Part shown: piece after piece, positions 47,801-58,492 of the stretch | Layout: the number at the start of each line of letters is the position of its first letter | How positions within the stretch are numbered: position 1 is the first letter of the stretch | Assembly: GCA_963930655.1 (NCBI GenBank) | Contig: OZ005616.1 | Span: 10,196,001 to 10,260,000 of the forward strand | Direction: 5' to 3' | From: Myrica gale | Taxonomy: Eukaryota; Streptophyta; Magnoliopsida; Fagales; Myricaceae | DNA length: 64,000 nucleotides | Position numbers and translations under genes: made by a program | The notes under the pieces: model-generated | Seen by the model: the letters and a program-made list of their open reading frames with translations, nothing else | Databases searched by the model: none | Told to the model about the DNA's origin: nothing

Positions 47801-49265
47801 CACTGGTTTCTTTAGCCAAACCAATCGTTGTCCATGTGCACGGGTCCTGTATAAAGAGATATTGGCCAAGTAATATGAGACAACATGACATCTGTTTGAG
47901 GAGAGAACTAACAGAAATCAGATTGTAAGAAAAGGATGGAACCACAGGAACATTGGTTAGCACAATGAATCGAGAGAGTTGAACCGTGCCAATATGTGTT
48001 ACTGGTGCAAGGTGACTGTTTGGCATTTTGACAGTAGAAGAAACAGTGGAGGTGATGGTAGTAAGCATGGATACTGAGCTGACCATATGGTTAGTGGCAC
48101 CTGTGTCCACGATCCATGGTGTTTTAGAATAACAAGAGAAGGAAGTAGGCTGTGGTGAAGAAGTACCTGCCAAATTGACCATTGATTGAGCATTGAGATC
48201 ATTGGTCAATTGAGGAGAAGAAATAGCTTCTGCTGCTGGTATTAATGAAAGTAATTGCTGATATTGAGCTCGGGTGAAAGTCAGAGATGCAGCTTCATCA
48301 GGAGCAACCAGCTCAGAAGATACTTGATGCACTGATCCAGTGGATGCAGGTGGTTTTACTCGTGCCTTATATCCAAGAGGATAGCCATGAAGTTTGTAGC
48401 ATTTCTCCATGGTATGTCCACTGTAGCCACAGTGGCTACAAAGAAGTCGCTCTTTCCTTTGCACATATGGTTTAGGTGTGAATTTATTGGAGAAATTCTG
48501 AGTGTATGACGGAACTTGAGGATGTCCCGGAGTAAAGAAAGCTGTGGTTTCATTGGAATGAGATGGTAAAGAAGAAATATTTCGCTGCCTCTCTTCTTGT
48601 ACAATTAAAGAAAACACCTTGTTTATTGATGGAAGAGGATCTATGAGTAAAATCTGGCCTCTGACTTGTGCAAAGGATTCATTCAATCCCATGAGGAATT
48701 GCATGACACACTCTTGATTATGCTAACTAGTAAGGTTGGTCACTGCTCCACAATCACAGGCATGCCGAACCTTATAGTTAGATAATTCTTCCCATAAGCC
48801 TTTCAATCGAGTGTAATAGGCACTGACAGTAGTCTGTCCTTGAGATAATGATGCTATGGCCTTTTGGATTTGAAAGATCCGTGGACCATTTCCTTGAGAA
48901 AAACGTTCATTAAGATCTCTCCAAATTCCTTCTGCTGTGTCAATGTACATTACACTATCTACAAGATCTTTTGATATTGAATTCAAAAGCCATGAACCTA
49001 CCATATCGTTGCAACTAATCCAAGCTTCATACGTAGAAGAAGTTGGATCTGGCCGTGGTAATGATCCATTGACAAAATTAAGCTTCTTCTTTGCACTAAG
49101 AGCCATTTACATTGATCTTTTCCAGCATGTATAGTTCTCAGTGTTGAGAACTTGTGAGACCAAAGAAACATTAGGATTGTCACTATTGTTGAGAGAATAG
49201 AGACTCGTTTGAGCTTCATTTGTGAGAGACGATCTAGGTGATGGTTGTGGTGTTTCGGTAGACAT
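44859..49265 (-). pseudogene. Copia gag-pol polyprotein, one frame with four stop codons
   Basis: The frame runs from ATG at 49265 to the stop at 44859, about 1,470 codons. Domains in order: UBN2 gag; zinc knuckle CSHCGYSGHTMEKC; protease WIVDTGATNHM; GAG-pre-integrase HCRLGHPSNARM; integrase with YDLWGPF, TDFGSEF and PQQNGHVERKH; reverse transcriptase with [12 protein letters not shown] and [11 protein letters not shown]; and RNase H with [13 protein letters not shown]. Four in-frame stops interrupt it: TAA at 49109-49107, TAG at 48725-48723, TAG at 46301-46299 and TGA at 46253-46251. Two of them stand where relatives have tryptophan. No frameshift was found. It cannot make the full polyprotein now. 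Confidence 0.93.
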
Positions 49266-49288
49266 TTAGGAATCCTCTGATACCATAT

Positions 49289-49581
49289 CAAAAATGATAG
49301 TAGAATAACAGAGAGAAAAATAAGATGAAGAAAAAACAGGGGAATGAAGAAATGCTTCTGTATATTTCAAGCTTCTAACTTTTCTATTACAACATGTACG
49401 TATATATAGAAATTACATTGCTCGACTGAGTTAACAGCTATGACTAACAAACTGATCTAACAAATTAACTGTCTAACTAACTGAATTCCAGCGTAACAAC
49501 TGCAATATAACAAAGAACTTAATCCAGCTCAGCAACCAGCTCGGCAACCAGCTCAGCAACTACATAGCTTCTGTAATACTC
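49289..49581 (-). repeat. 5' LTR of the Copia element
   Basis: 293 bp. On the minus strand it is followed by the primer-binding site TGGTATCAGAGG and then by the gag start at 49265. Confidence 0.9.
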
Positions 49582-49735
49582 TACCACGTCCAAATTGGTC
49601 AATGTTCAGTTGGTTAATTATGACATGGTTTCGTGTAGCATGAAACGTTAAGTGCATTGTAGCGAAACTTTGAGAAAAACGTACAATGATGGTTCTCTGC
49701 CTTTTAATGTGGCAGTTTAAAAGATTTGAGCAATC
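49582..49735. repeat. Segmental duplication, left copy, second part
   Basis: CCACGTCCAAATTGG to ACGTACAATGATGG matches 53160-53285 after the Copia insertion is set aside. Confidence 0.85.
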
Positions 49736-49847
49736 TGTTTTCCCTTTTCCCCCTAAACCCTAACCCCCTGCCTTTAAGGCGCATACTGGCGCGTGGTCTC
49801 CCCTTAACTCTTGGGCGCAGAGGGAGCCGTTCCTTTCTCTAATAACC

Positions 49848-50135
49848 ATGGACTCTGAGACCATTCGTTGCTTTCATGTTGTCAATGGAGAGTTTGTTCT
49901 GCTGGGGTCGGATACCCAGCTTGTGGTTGATCTGGGTCGTGTCGCTGGAGTAGAAGCAAATCGCATCCAATCGCGTTCTAGAGTTATGGAGACCCCGGTT
50001 TCTCAGATGGAGAGGGAGGGGACCATTAAGGTTGAATATGGTGAGGAAGAGATAGATCATGAACATTCTGTGGGGAGGAGCCACCAATGGGTGAAGAGGC
50101 AATACCCCCCCGAGGCAGACAGTGGCTGGAACTAG
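49848..50135 (+). CDS. Unrecognised 95-residue open frame
   Basis: It starts at an ATG in the good context AACCATGG and lies in a G+C-richer island (about 49750-50260) that differs from its surroundings. The protein is acidic and hydrophilic, without signal peptide, membrane segment or family motif that I know. A frame on the other strand overlaps it. The island is absent from the right copy of the segmental duplication, so it was probably inserted, perhaps as the 5' end of a retroelement or a captured gene piece. Confidence 0.25.
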   Translation: MDSETIRCFHVVNGEFVLLGSDTQLVVDLGRVAGVEANRIQSRSRVMETPVSQMEREGTIKVEYGEEEIDHEHSVGRSHQWVKRQYPPEADSGWN

Positions 50136-50429
50136 CAGAGGAGAACCGGTTGCTTAGTGAGGAGATTGGGTAGCCTTGGAAGACAAATCATTGGGAGACA
50201 GAAGAGTAGGGGCACTCCGGATTTAGGGGCAGATCTGGGCGGAGAAGAAAAAGATTAATACCGATAGAGAATATAAGAGATGAGAAAGAGGAAAGGAAAT
50301 AGTAACTAGAGACAAAAATTTAAGTCGATTTACGTCTAGTATAAATATCCACTGTAAAGACCCTTTTATATTTATATTTTATATTATAAATCTATATAAA
50401 TTACAATCTCATTGTTCTATATTTCCAAC

Positions 50430-50533
50430 AACAGGAGAATGAACTCCGAGCCAACCTGTATTTATGTAAGCTCCTTTTTCTACATGTTTTCGTGTCATTA
50501 TAGTTAATGCACAGATCACTTTGTAGATATTTT
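50430..50533. repeat. Dispersed duplicate of 31.6 kb, part before the TRIM
   Basis: ACAACAGGAGAA to GTAGATATTTT matches the block at 31560-31720 apart from small deletions. It continues at 51221 after the TRIM. Confidence 0.7.
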
Positions 50534-51220
50534 TGTTAGAAATAAAAAAATTTTACTTTAGATAAATGAGACACCCAATGGAAAAATCCAATTGGATTTG
50601 TTTACATCTCATTTATGAAAAAGAAGTTACAAAGGGAGGCTTATATTTGTAAGCCTAAACACATGCACACCCCACATTGCTAAGCAATGTGGGACTACCA
50701 CATTTCAACACTCCCCCGCAAACTCAAGGTGGACAAACCGACAAACCTTGAGTTTGGAGTTACAAAAATAATTACAGGAAAAAAATAATAATTACAAAGA
50801 TTGTCGGTACTAAGCCGGGAAGTAGCCGGTACTGCGCCGGGAGAATGCCGGTACTGAGCCGGGAGAAAGCCGGTACTGAGCCGGATGGTCGCCGGTACTA
50901 AGCCGGGAGAAAGCCGGTACTGAGCCGGGAAGTCGCCGGTACTATGCCGGGAGAAAGCCGGGAGAAAGCCGGGAAATTACCTGTACTAAGCCGGGAGAAA
51001 GCCGGTACTGAGCCGGGAAATTTGCCAGTACTAAGCCGGGAGAAAGCCGGATGGTCGCCAGGGGGTAACCGGACTAAAGCCGAAAACCTCGCTCCGATAC
51101 CATGTTAGAAATAAAAAAAAATTTACTTTAGATAAATGAGACACCCAATGAAAAAACTCAATTGGATTTGTTTACATCTCATTTATGAAATTAAAGGTTA
51201 CAAGGGGTGGGCTTATATTT
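50534..51220 (-). mobile_element. TRIM (small non-autonomous LTR element)
   Basis: The minus strand carries it. The left LTR, 50534-50710 (177 bp), runs TGTTAGAAAT to TTTCAACA on the plus strand. The right LTR begins at 51103 and is cut short near 51220. The primer-binding site TGGTATCGGAGC (minus strand) adjoins the right LTR at 51102-51091; a polypurine tract GCGGGGGAG adjoins the left LTR. The internal 390 bp codes for nothing and is mostly a G+C-rich minisatellite. The left 5-bp flank is ATTTT. Confidence 0.85.
50803..51060. repeat. G+C-rich minisatellite, unit of about 22 bp
   Basis: Variants of GCCGGTACTGAGCCGGGAGA repeat about 12 times. Base composition is strikingly different from the A+T-rich neighbourhood. 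It lies entirely inside the TRIM. Confidence 0.9.
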
Positions 51221-51974
51221 TCGTACTAGCTTTTAGATTTGATGAGAAATAGAGGAAAATTAAGAACCGAGAAAAAGGAAAAGAAAACAGTTGAAAATAA
51301 CACCATGATGATGGATCGAGTAATTCTATAAGCATTTGACTGAAAATTCATGCATGTTCTGGGTCCAAGCGTACATTTACCTAACTACGTACTGTGCAAA
51401 ATAATGTTCAGCAGTGCTAGCTTTGCTCTCAATGCGTGGATCCCCATATTAGTACTATATATGAGGTCTTTAATTTAGTCATACAAATCTGCGGGCAAAG
51501 CCACATGATACACAGTGGAAATATTTCTATGGAGGGAGAAAGTTTTAACAGATGTCTTGAAAAAGAATCAGTCCATGTGTTTCTTGCCCAAGTGGACCGG
51601 CCACTGTTCGGTTCTCTTTATAGACCTGAAAAAGGCTAATGAATCCAATTAGAAGCTAGCTAGCTGGATTAGCTTCCTCTTACTTAATTACGTTTTGATA
51701 TGAGTTTAGGGGACACCACTAACCTAGCTAGGTTTCAAAATTTGGCCTAGGGACTGACTGCCTAGTAGTACATAATTAGTTGATGAACGTCCTTACTTTT
51801 CCACAAAGTGCCAGTGCCCAAAGTTAAATGTATAGCTTCGTGGCCTTTGTACTGACTTTTTAAATATGAGATATATCAATTGTGAACTCCTGGCCAATTA
51901 CTTTCCAGTATTCTGGTATTGGAGGAGAATGTCTATTCTTCATGCAAATATATTGCGCGTGTTGATATGTACCA
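51221..51974. other. Rest of the 31.6-kb duplicate, then plain intergenic DNA
   Basis: 51221-51330 resumes the block shared with 31720-31820 (CGTACTAGCTTTTAGATTTG and AATAACACCATGATGATGG). 51330-51974 shows no gene; the 67-codon frame at 51436 has no motif. Confidence 0.5.
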
Positions 51975-53290
51975 GAAACATCCTCATCTGCAACGTCTTG
52001 TATGAACAGCAGAAAAGATACTATAGACATATTTGTTTGACCAAAATTTTTAACAAAATAAATATATTTCAAAATTTTCAACTTTTAAATATATATTTCA
52101 AATTTCTCACAAATCCCAATCATTTCAACATTCAAAAAATTATCAAAATTTGTTTATTTACCTAAATTTTGTGAATATTTCTCAAAATCAAACATACCCA
52201 TATATATATTAAAATCCATTTGAAAATCTCACTACTATTAAGAAGCGTCGCAATCCATGTGAAATTAAATAAGAGCTAGCGCTAGGCGCGACACCTCTTA
52301 GCAAAAGTCCAAAAGACGGACCCAGAAATCAATTAGGAGTCATTTAGGACGTTGAAGGTTCCATTCATTTGTTTATTCTGAGTGCGTAGCAATATATAGC
52401 TGTCATGTGTTTCGTTGGTCGGAAGGTTATTAGTGGGAGAAAGTTAATCGTATGATATGAATTTAATGACCTCTGACCATTTCCGTCTGACTCGATCAAT
52501 AGCCTCCACTCGAACAGTGCTTCATCAATAAGTTGATTATAGGCTCTCCGAAATGACGCAAAACCTCAACTCTACCGACAAAATCTTCTCCAATCATGTG
52601 GAGTACTCAAGCAAAAGATATCAAACTTGCACCTTGAACTATCTTGAAATTGATGGCAAAGCGAATATAATAATCAAATGTGGAGCTCAAGCTAATTGGT
52701 GACTAGAGTTTAGTGGTCGTTTATGATGGAATGGCTTGCATTATTGTATTCCAATAGTCGTATCAGAAGGAAATTAGTACATCTTATTTTGTAGTGGTTG
52801 ACAAGGAGAAAGCGAGAGGCCGGGCCGGCAAGCTTTTCTTCTGTTTTCCATGACGTGTAACTTTTGCGAACAAACAGAACTTATACCTAGACGATCGTTG
52901 TTTACACCAGTAGAATACTTATTGCAAGGACCATCGAAGCTGTACCTAGCTTAAAGGAAAAACCAAGCTAAAAATTCATCAATAATTTGCTTTAAGATAG
53001 AAGAACCCAAGTTGATTTTTTTGGGATTTTTCTTCTTCTAATTAGATCTTTTTTTGGGAAGCTTTCACAATTCGAACTTCTATTCCTTTCCTCTAATTAG
53101 TAAACAGAAACATACAGCGAAGTGATCAAGCAATAAAAATGAGAAGGAAACAAGCTCTATATCCACATCCAAATTGGTCATTAATGTTTAATTGGTTAAT
53201 ATCATCGTTTCATGTAGCATAAAACATTCGAGTGCATTGTAGCAAAACTTTGATAAAAACGTACAATGATGGTAATTCTCTGTGCGCTTT
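51975..53290. repeat. Segmental duplication, right copy
   Basis: It is the counterpart of 43630-44561 plus 49582-49735. It carries its own insertion of the A+T-rich dispersed repeat (52034-52200) but lacks the Copia element, so it shows the pre-insertion state. Confidence 0.85.
52034..52200 (+). repeat. Short A+T-rich dispersed repeat inside the right duplicate
   Basis: From TGTTTGACCAAAATTTT to AATCAAACATACCC. It contains CAAATCCCAAT and TCAACATTC blocks of the family at 2817. It is absent from the left copy of the duplication. Confidence 0.5.
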
Positions 53291-54894
53291 AAGATTTATG
53301 GTAATCTAAAGTCTTAAGCTGGGATCGATGGTGCAGGGGAACTAATTAAAAAGGAAATAAGAAAGAAATGGGAGGGACAAAGAAATGAAAAAAAAATTAG
53401 AAGTTAACAACAGAAGTTGTCGATGAGCCTTTAGTATTCCTACTAATTAAGTACAAATGTGAGTATAGTGGTTCTAGATACTTTTCAGCGAGGAATATAT
53501 AGAATAGAAGAAGATCGGAGTTATGGGAGCTGAAAATCTCATGTACAGTTCTTTAGAATATTGGCGAAAAGGTGACTTATCTGTCAATTTTTTCACTATC
53601 ATGCTCAAAACTCAACTTTTCCTTGGAATCGCCGAGACATGGTTTACATTTGGATTCGAATTCGCTGCTTATAAACATGAATGGCATAGACCATCATAAG
53701 AACATTATAATAATTAATCCTAGCTAGTAAGAGAAGAAAGGGTACTTAAGGATCTATATACTGTTGGGAAGATAAAACTTGGAGCTAGAGTTTTCTAGTG
53801 GGTTCATAATATAGTACATAGGGGCACGACTCAACCTAAAATCTTAAGTCTATAAATTTAGACTCAACTATATATATATATATATATATGCTATATTAAC
53901 CAATTACACTTGTGACTTCTTTTTAATGCGGGACTCAAGTATCTTTTTACACTCTCACATGTGCATATTCAACCTATTTTTATTATGAGATTCCAAATTG
54001 ATTGAGAGAAATCTTAGAATGCTAGCTATCCGAGTAAAGCATTGTCAATATAAGCTGGACATCATCGAGAATACGTACGTAAGTTCCAGACATACATTCA
54101 CATGCATTCAATATATTGAAGCATACTCATTAAATCTTTTGACTGTACGAGTCGATCGAACACGAACTGCCATGCATGCATCTACTCAATTTTGTCACGA
54201 ATCGTGTCCCAAGGGTGGCACTAAGGTCAATATATAATTAACACTTGGCTTGTATGTGGTCCGGCCAGTCGATATCATTAGCTTATACATAGTTAGGCAG
54301 GCTTCATATATTAAAGCTCCTCTCTCTCTCTAATTAAGTTTGGAAAATCAGATAAGAATTTTCCTGAAGTTACCGATTCTTTACTTTTTAACAATTTGTT
54401 AACCAAGGCTTACATGTATTGTGTGAATTAGCTAGCGAACGAAAACAGCAAAGAAGTAAACAGAGATATCGTCATGTTGATATAAAATTTCAGCCAAAAT
54501 TTTATATTATATTATAATTTCGACATGATTTTACTTCCTACTGAAATAATACGATCATAGTAATTATATAGATGTTCTTATATATGTCAATCATGCAAGC
54601 TGCCAGTATCAAAATAAATGGGAGGGAGAGAGGCCGGCTAGATAAGAGATCTGAAGAGTACTGTGTTTCATTCCCAAGGACTTTTGGTCGGCTATCCAAA
54701 TTAATTTATTGTTTGTAGAACATAATATCCATTTTGGATGAGATTTTTTCATAATAATAGCTAACATTCCTCTTTAATTGGTAAGTTTAACTTATGTAAT
54801 ATTTAATTAAATTGGAATGAAGTACGAAATCAAGTCTCAAACTTAGAATATTTGTTCTAACACTATATATTATCACTTATCACAAATCTACTGG
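53291..54894. other. Intergenic stretch without recognised genes
   Basis: A (TA)n run lies at 53870-53889. Short frames (for example 53998-54237) lack motifs. Nothing further can be supported. Confidence 0.4.
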
Positions 54895-55430
54895 CCAGTT
54901 TTGTGTTTTTTTTTTGGTGATAACATGATTTCCTTGGGCTCCAAGAAACAACCCACCAATGCGCACTCCTCCACTAAAACTGAATACAAAACCCTTGCCA
55001 ATTCCACTTGTGAACTCCTGTGGCTTCAATCCCTCCGTCGAGAACTTGGGGTTTTCTCAGTCAGCCACCTATTCTCTAGTGTGACAACCTGAGTGCTACT
55101 TATTTAATTATCATGTAATCCGGTTCTCTATGTCTGCACCAAGTTCGTTCATATGGATTCGAGTAGCTTCCAAAACCTTAATAGTGGCTTTTCTTTGCTG
55201 CAAAGACCAACAACTTGCAGATATCTTTACCAAACCTTCAGCGGTACTTGATCAGCTAGCACACAACTCCTCATCCCAATCAGCACTCTTGCATACACCT
55301 GGAGTCACGTGAGGGCCATATATTAGCATTATTATTCTGTACAAGCTGTGCATAAACAGCACTGTTCCGTGAATTGTAATTATCAAGAATAGAATGAAGA
55401 ATATTTTTCTAGAACTCAGTTTGTAGGCTT
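54895..55430 (+). pseudogene. Copia RNase H remnant
   Basis: The frame from 54901 reads [20 protein letters not shown], then [20 protein letters not shown], the usual RNase H segment of Copia polyproteins. A stop follows at 55092, and QLADIFTKP appears in another frame near 55208. The catalytic-region motif SSTEAEY is altered. The sequence after 55310 may be the start of a truncated 3' LTR. No upstream pol remains. Confidence 0.8.
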
Positions 55431-56626
55431 TATGTCTAGTAGAATATTGGTTCCGTTTGGTCCAGATTCCACAATATGTTATATATTAAATAAGATTCAA
55501 TCCCATATTTTCTACCATGTATGCAAAGCATGTGAAAATGTCCTACATAATTTTAGGAAGACTCTAATTGATAGATATAGAAATACATTTAAATAATTCA
55601 ATTTGGAGAGAAAAATATCGATACAACACGAAATATTGAATGACGTAGGGATGTACGTAGTATTGTTGAATAATTAAAATAAGCAATATATATATATCAC
55701 CATCCAATTTGGCGCAAAATCCGAGGAATTCTCTCCAGAACTAAGGTCAAAGATCAGTGTTACATTAATTTTGTGTTAATATATACATGTAGTAATGTAG
55801 TGAAATGTTGTACTGCTTACATCACTCCTATATATGTCGGTGGCGGCCTATACAATTACAACTGAGGGCCAGAAAGAGAGACATCATGTCTAGTAATGAT
55901 CGAAAGATCCAAAAGTGAGGGACCGTGACTGTAATCATTAAATAATTGCACTAGGCGACAGAAAGTCACGACGTACGTAATTATATATCAATTACCCATG
56001 GGTAACCCACGCCTTGTGAGTCTTGGACACAAACATTATGCGCTCATCATTAATCACCTCCATAATGATACAGATTTCATGGCAGTATGCAGTGCACCCG
56101 TGAGGCATTTATAACACGAATTCAATTAGGTATCATATGCATATATATGCATGGTATTCTACGGCCTGAGTTGTCTACCAAAAGTTTTTGTAGAATTATA
56201 ATCACGGTGAGAGTCAATATGTTCACAGGATTAGGCTGTACATTTCTGATTAATTTGTTTGCTAATTCCCTCCCAACCACTCCCCCCGGTCTCCTTTGGC
56301 CCAGTCAAGTTAGGGAACAATATGTCGTATGATCAGTGTTTCAACGTTAGCGGTCAGAAAGGAAGCAGCTTGCTATGCCGTTCAATATAGCTGCTCTAAA
56401 GTCTTTCCGATTTGACTTTACATCTGTTCAATTGCACAGATTTTCATCCCAATCTACAGTCCGTCAAACTCCAGATTACTCTAATAACTGACCCGTCAAG
56501 CGTGTAATCACGCCGAAGACTTGGCCCACAAATTTTAATCTTTCTAAGCTAAGTTCTCCCCCAGACTGGAATCTCTTGAGGAAAGGCATCCGACGTACAC
56601 ATGCCCTGGCTGATATTACATTCGAT
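55431..56626. other. Intergenic stretch without recognised genes
   Basis: Only short frames without motifs on both strands. A+T-rich with scattered TATATA runs. Confidence 0.4.
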
Positions 56627-56812
56627 TTGGCTGCGTTTGCATACAAAATATTATCCAAAATATTATCTCTTTCCTAATAAAATACTACAATATAATCTCC
56701 CTCTCTTCCATAAAAAAATATAAAAAATTACCCATTTCTTCACTTTTTCACTAAACCCAATACCAACACATATTCTCATACCAAAAATATTACAACACAA
56801 ACACAACCTTTA
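56627..56812 (+). repeat. Short A+T-rich dispersed repeat, copy B
   Basis: From CTGCGTTTGCATAC to CAAACACAACC. It follows copy A (2817-2983) nearly base for base through TCCTAATAAAATACTACAAT, ATAATCTCCCTCTC and TTTTCACTAAACCCAATACC, with a few small indels. Confidence 0.65.
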
Positions 56813-57477
56813 GGTTTGCTCATTCAGCAGGCTTCGGAATTTGCAGGAATTTTATTTACCATGCATGCAGTTGCCTATATATGTCGGAGCTAATTAATGT
56901 CGCATGTAAGGCCTGTATAAGAAAAAGCACGGCAAGAATCTCAACTCACTCTTAAGTACTGTTTATTACTGTAACTCAAGATGAACCTTTGAAAAGTTTT
57001 TGTACTTGAAGATTTTGTTTATAAGTTTTCATTTTTAATTTTATTGTGTCATATATATCCGTAAAATGACAATTTTGAACACTAAAAACCAATTTTTTTA
57101 TCAAGCAGTGACACATTAATTCTTAGTTAATTGTATAACTCTTTCAATATTTGATCTCTAAAATTTATGAGATTTATCAAAAAATTAGTCTTTCGATCCT
57201 TGAAACCTAAAGATAATTAAGAATATTCTCTTTTGGACTCTTTTAATAGGTCAAATGTATTTCTAAATTTAAAATTAAATTTATGAACTCCTACTGATGT
57301 GGCTTATGATCCATACAATTTTTGATCTCATATATCTACTGAATGTTGTGCAGAAAATATAAAAATAAGGCCTGGATGTGGCGTAAGTAACCTAATAGAA
57401 AACTAACGTCCCAGACGTTTAGTAAATTGAAAACCATATGAAATTATCTCTAACATTTGTGAAATTTGAACTCACAC
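56813..57477. other. Intergenic stretch without recognised genes
   Basis: A+T-rich, no frame with a motif. It ends at the start of an LTR. Confidence 0.4.
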
Positions 57478-58375
57478 TGTTAGATACACTAATCTAGCAT
57501 CTTTTCTGTTAGTGCTTTGCTGAGCTGGACCACTTAGCTTGTATTCTATATAAAGACTTTTTCTTCATAATAAAAGTTTCGATGAATACTTTGGAAATTC
57601 ATCTATCTATTTTCTCTCTACCTCTCAAACAAATTTATTAATATGGTATCAAAGCAGATAGCTTTCATTGCATAAGATTTCAACCTAGATCTCGATCAAA
57701 ATGTTCAATACTAGATCTTCAGTTATCGAAGATCCTACGAATCCCTATTTCTTACACAATGGTGATAATTCGTCTAGTGTTCTAGTCTCACAGCCGCTGA
57801 ATGGAGGAGACAACTACAACGCTTGGAAGCATTCCATGACAATTGCTCTTAGTGTGAAGAATAAGTTGGGATTCGTCAATGGATTGATGCATAAGCCACA
57901 ATCCAACAATACTATGTCAGCACATTGGAACCGATGCAATTTGATGGTTCTTTCATGACCCGTCAATTCTTTATCCAAAGAGATTGAGAGTAGTGTCCTG
58001 TACATCGATTCAACCAAGGAAATGTGGGATGAATCGAATGAATGTTTTGCTGAGAGTAATGGATCGCGTGTTTTCCAGTTGCAGTTCAATTTCATCCTTG
58101 CTTCAAGGTGAAATGACAGTAAGCTCTTATTTTCTGAAATTGAAAGGGTTTTGGGATGAATTGATGAACTTCAAACCCCAACCCGTGTGCAAATGTTATC
58201 CTTCTTGCACTTGTGGAGTGATTAAAACACCGATGAATTATCATCATCAAGAGCAAATAATGCAATTCCTTAATGGGCTGAATGATTCTTATCCTGCTAC
58301 AAGAGAGCAGATTCTCTTGATTGAACCTATGCCTCCTCTCAACAAGGTCTATACTTACATATAAGAGAGGCAGCT
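57478..58375 (+). pseudogene. Truncated Copia element: 5' LTR and gag remnant
   Basis: The LTR starts TGTTAGATACAC at 57478, has TATATAAA at 57547 and ends near 57642. The primer-binding site TGGTATCAAAGCAG follows at 57644. Gag starts at 57701 with MFNTRSSVIEDP, then LNGGDNYNAWKHSM, an RNase-free UBN2-type gag. A stop breaks it at 57956, a frameshift near 58108 moves the frame to LLQGEMTVSSYF, and it ends at a stop near 58363. Pol and the 3' LTR are missing; the fragment stops about 120 bp from the end of the lipase gene. Confidence 0.85.
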
Positions 58376-58492
58376 ATCAAAATCTTGCTCTACATGTACA
58401 TGGAACTAAAAGCTATCTGCTTTAACATACAAGCACCTTCACCCACCAAAAGGCTACTAGGTTAAGGATTTCAGAAGCGATGCTCTTTGTTA

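Larger units (their letters stand above)
44562..49581 (-). mobile_element. Full-length Ty1/copia retrotransposon
   Basis: Two 293-bp LTRs (44562-44854 and 49289-49581) flank a complete gag-pol region on the minus strand. The primer-binding site reads TGGTATCAGAGG on the minus strand next to the right LTR; a purine tract (TTGAGGGGGAG) precedes the left LTR. The LTRs differ at about seven positions, so the insertion is fairly young. The paralogous segment at 53140-53170 (CTCTATATCCACATCC) shows the empty site. A target duplication is not clear. The LTR ends are not the usual TG..CA. Confidence 0.93.
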
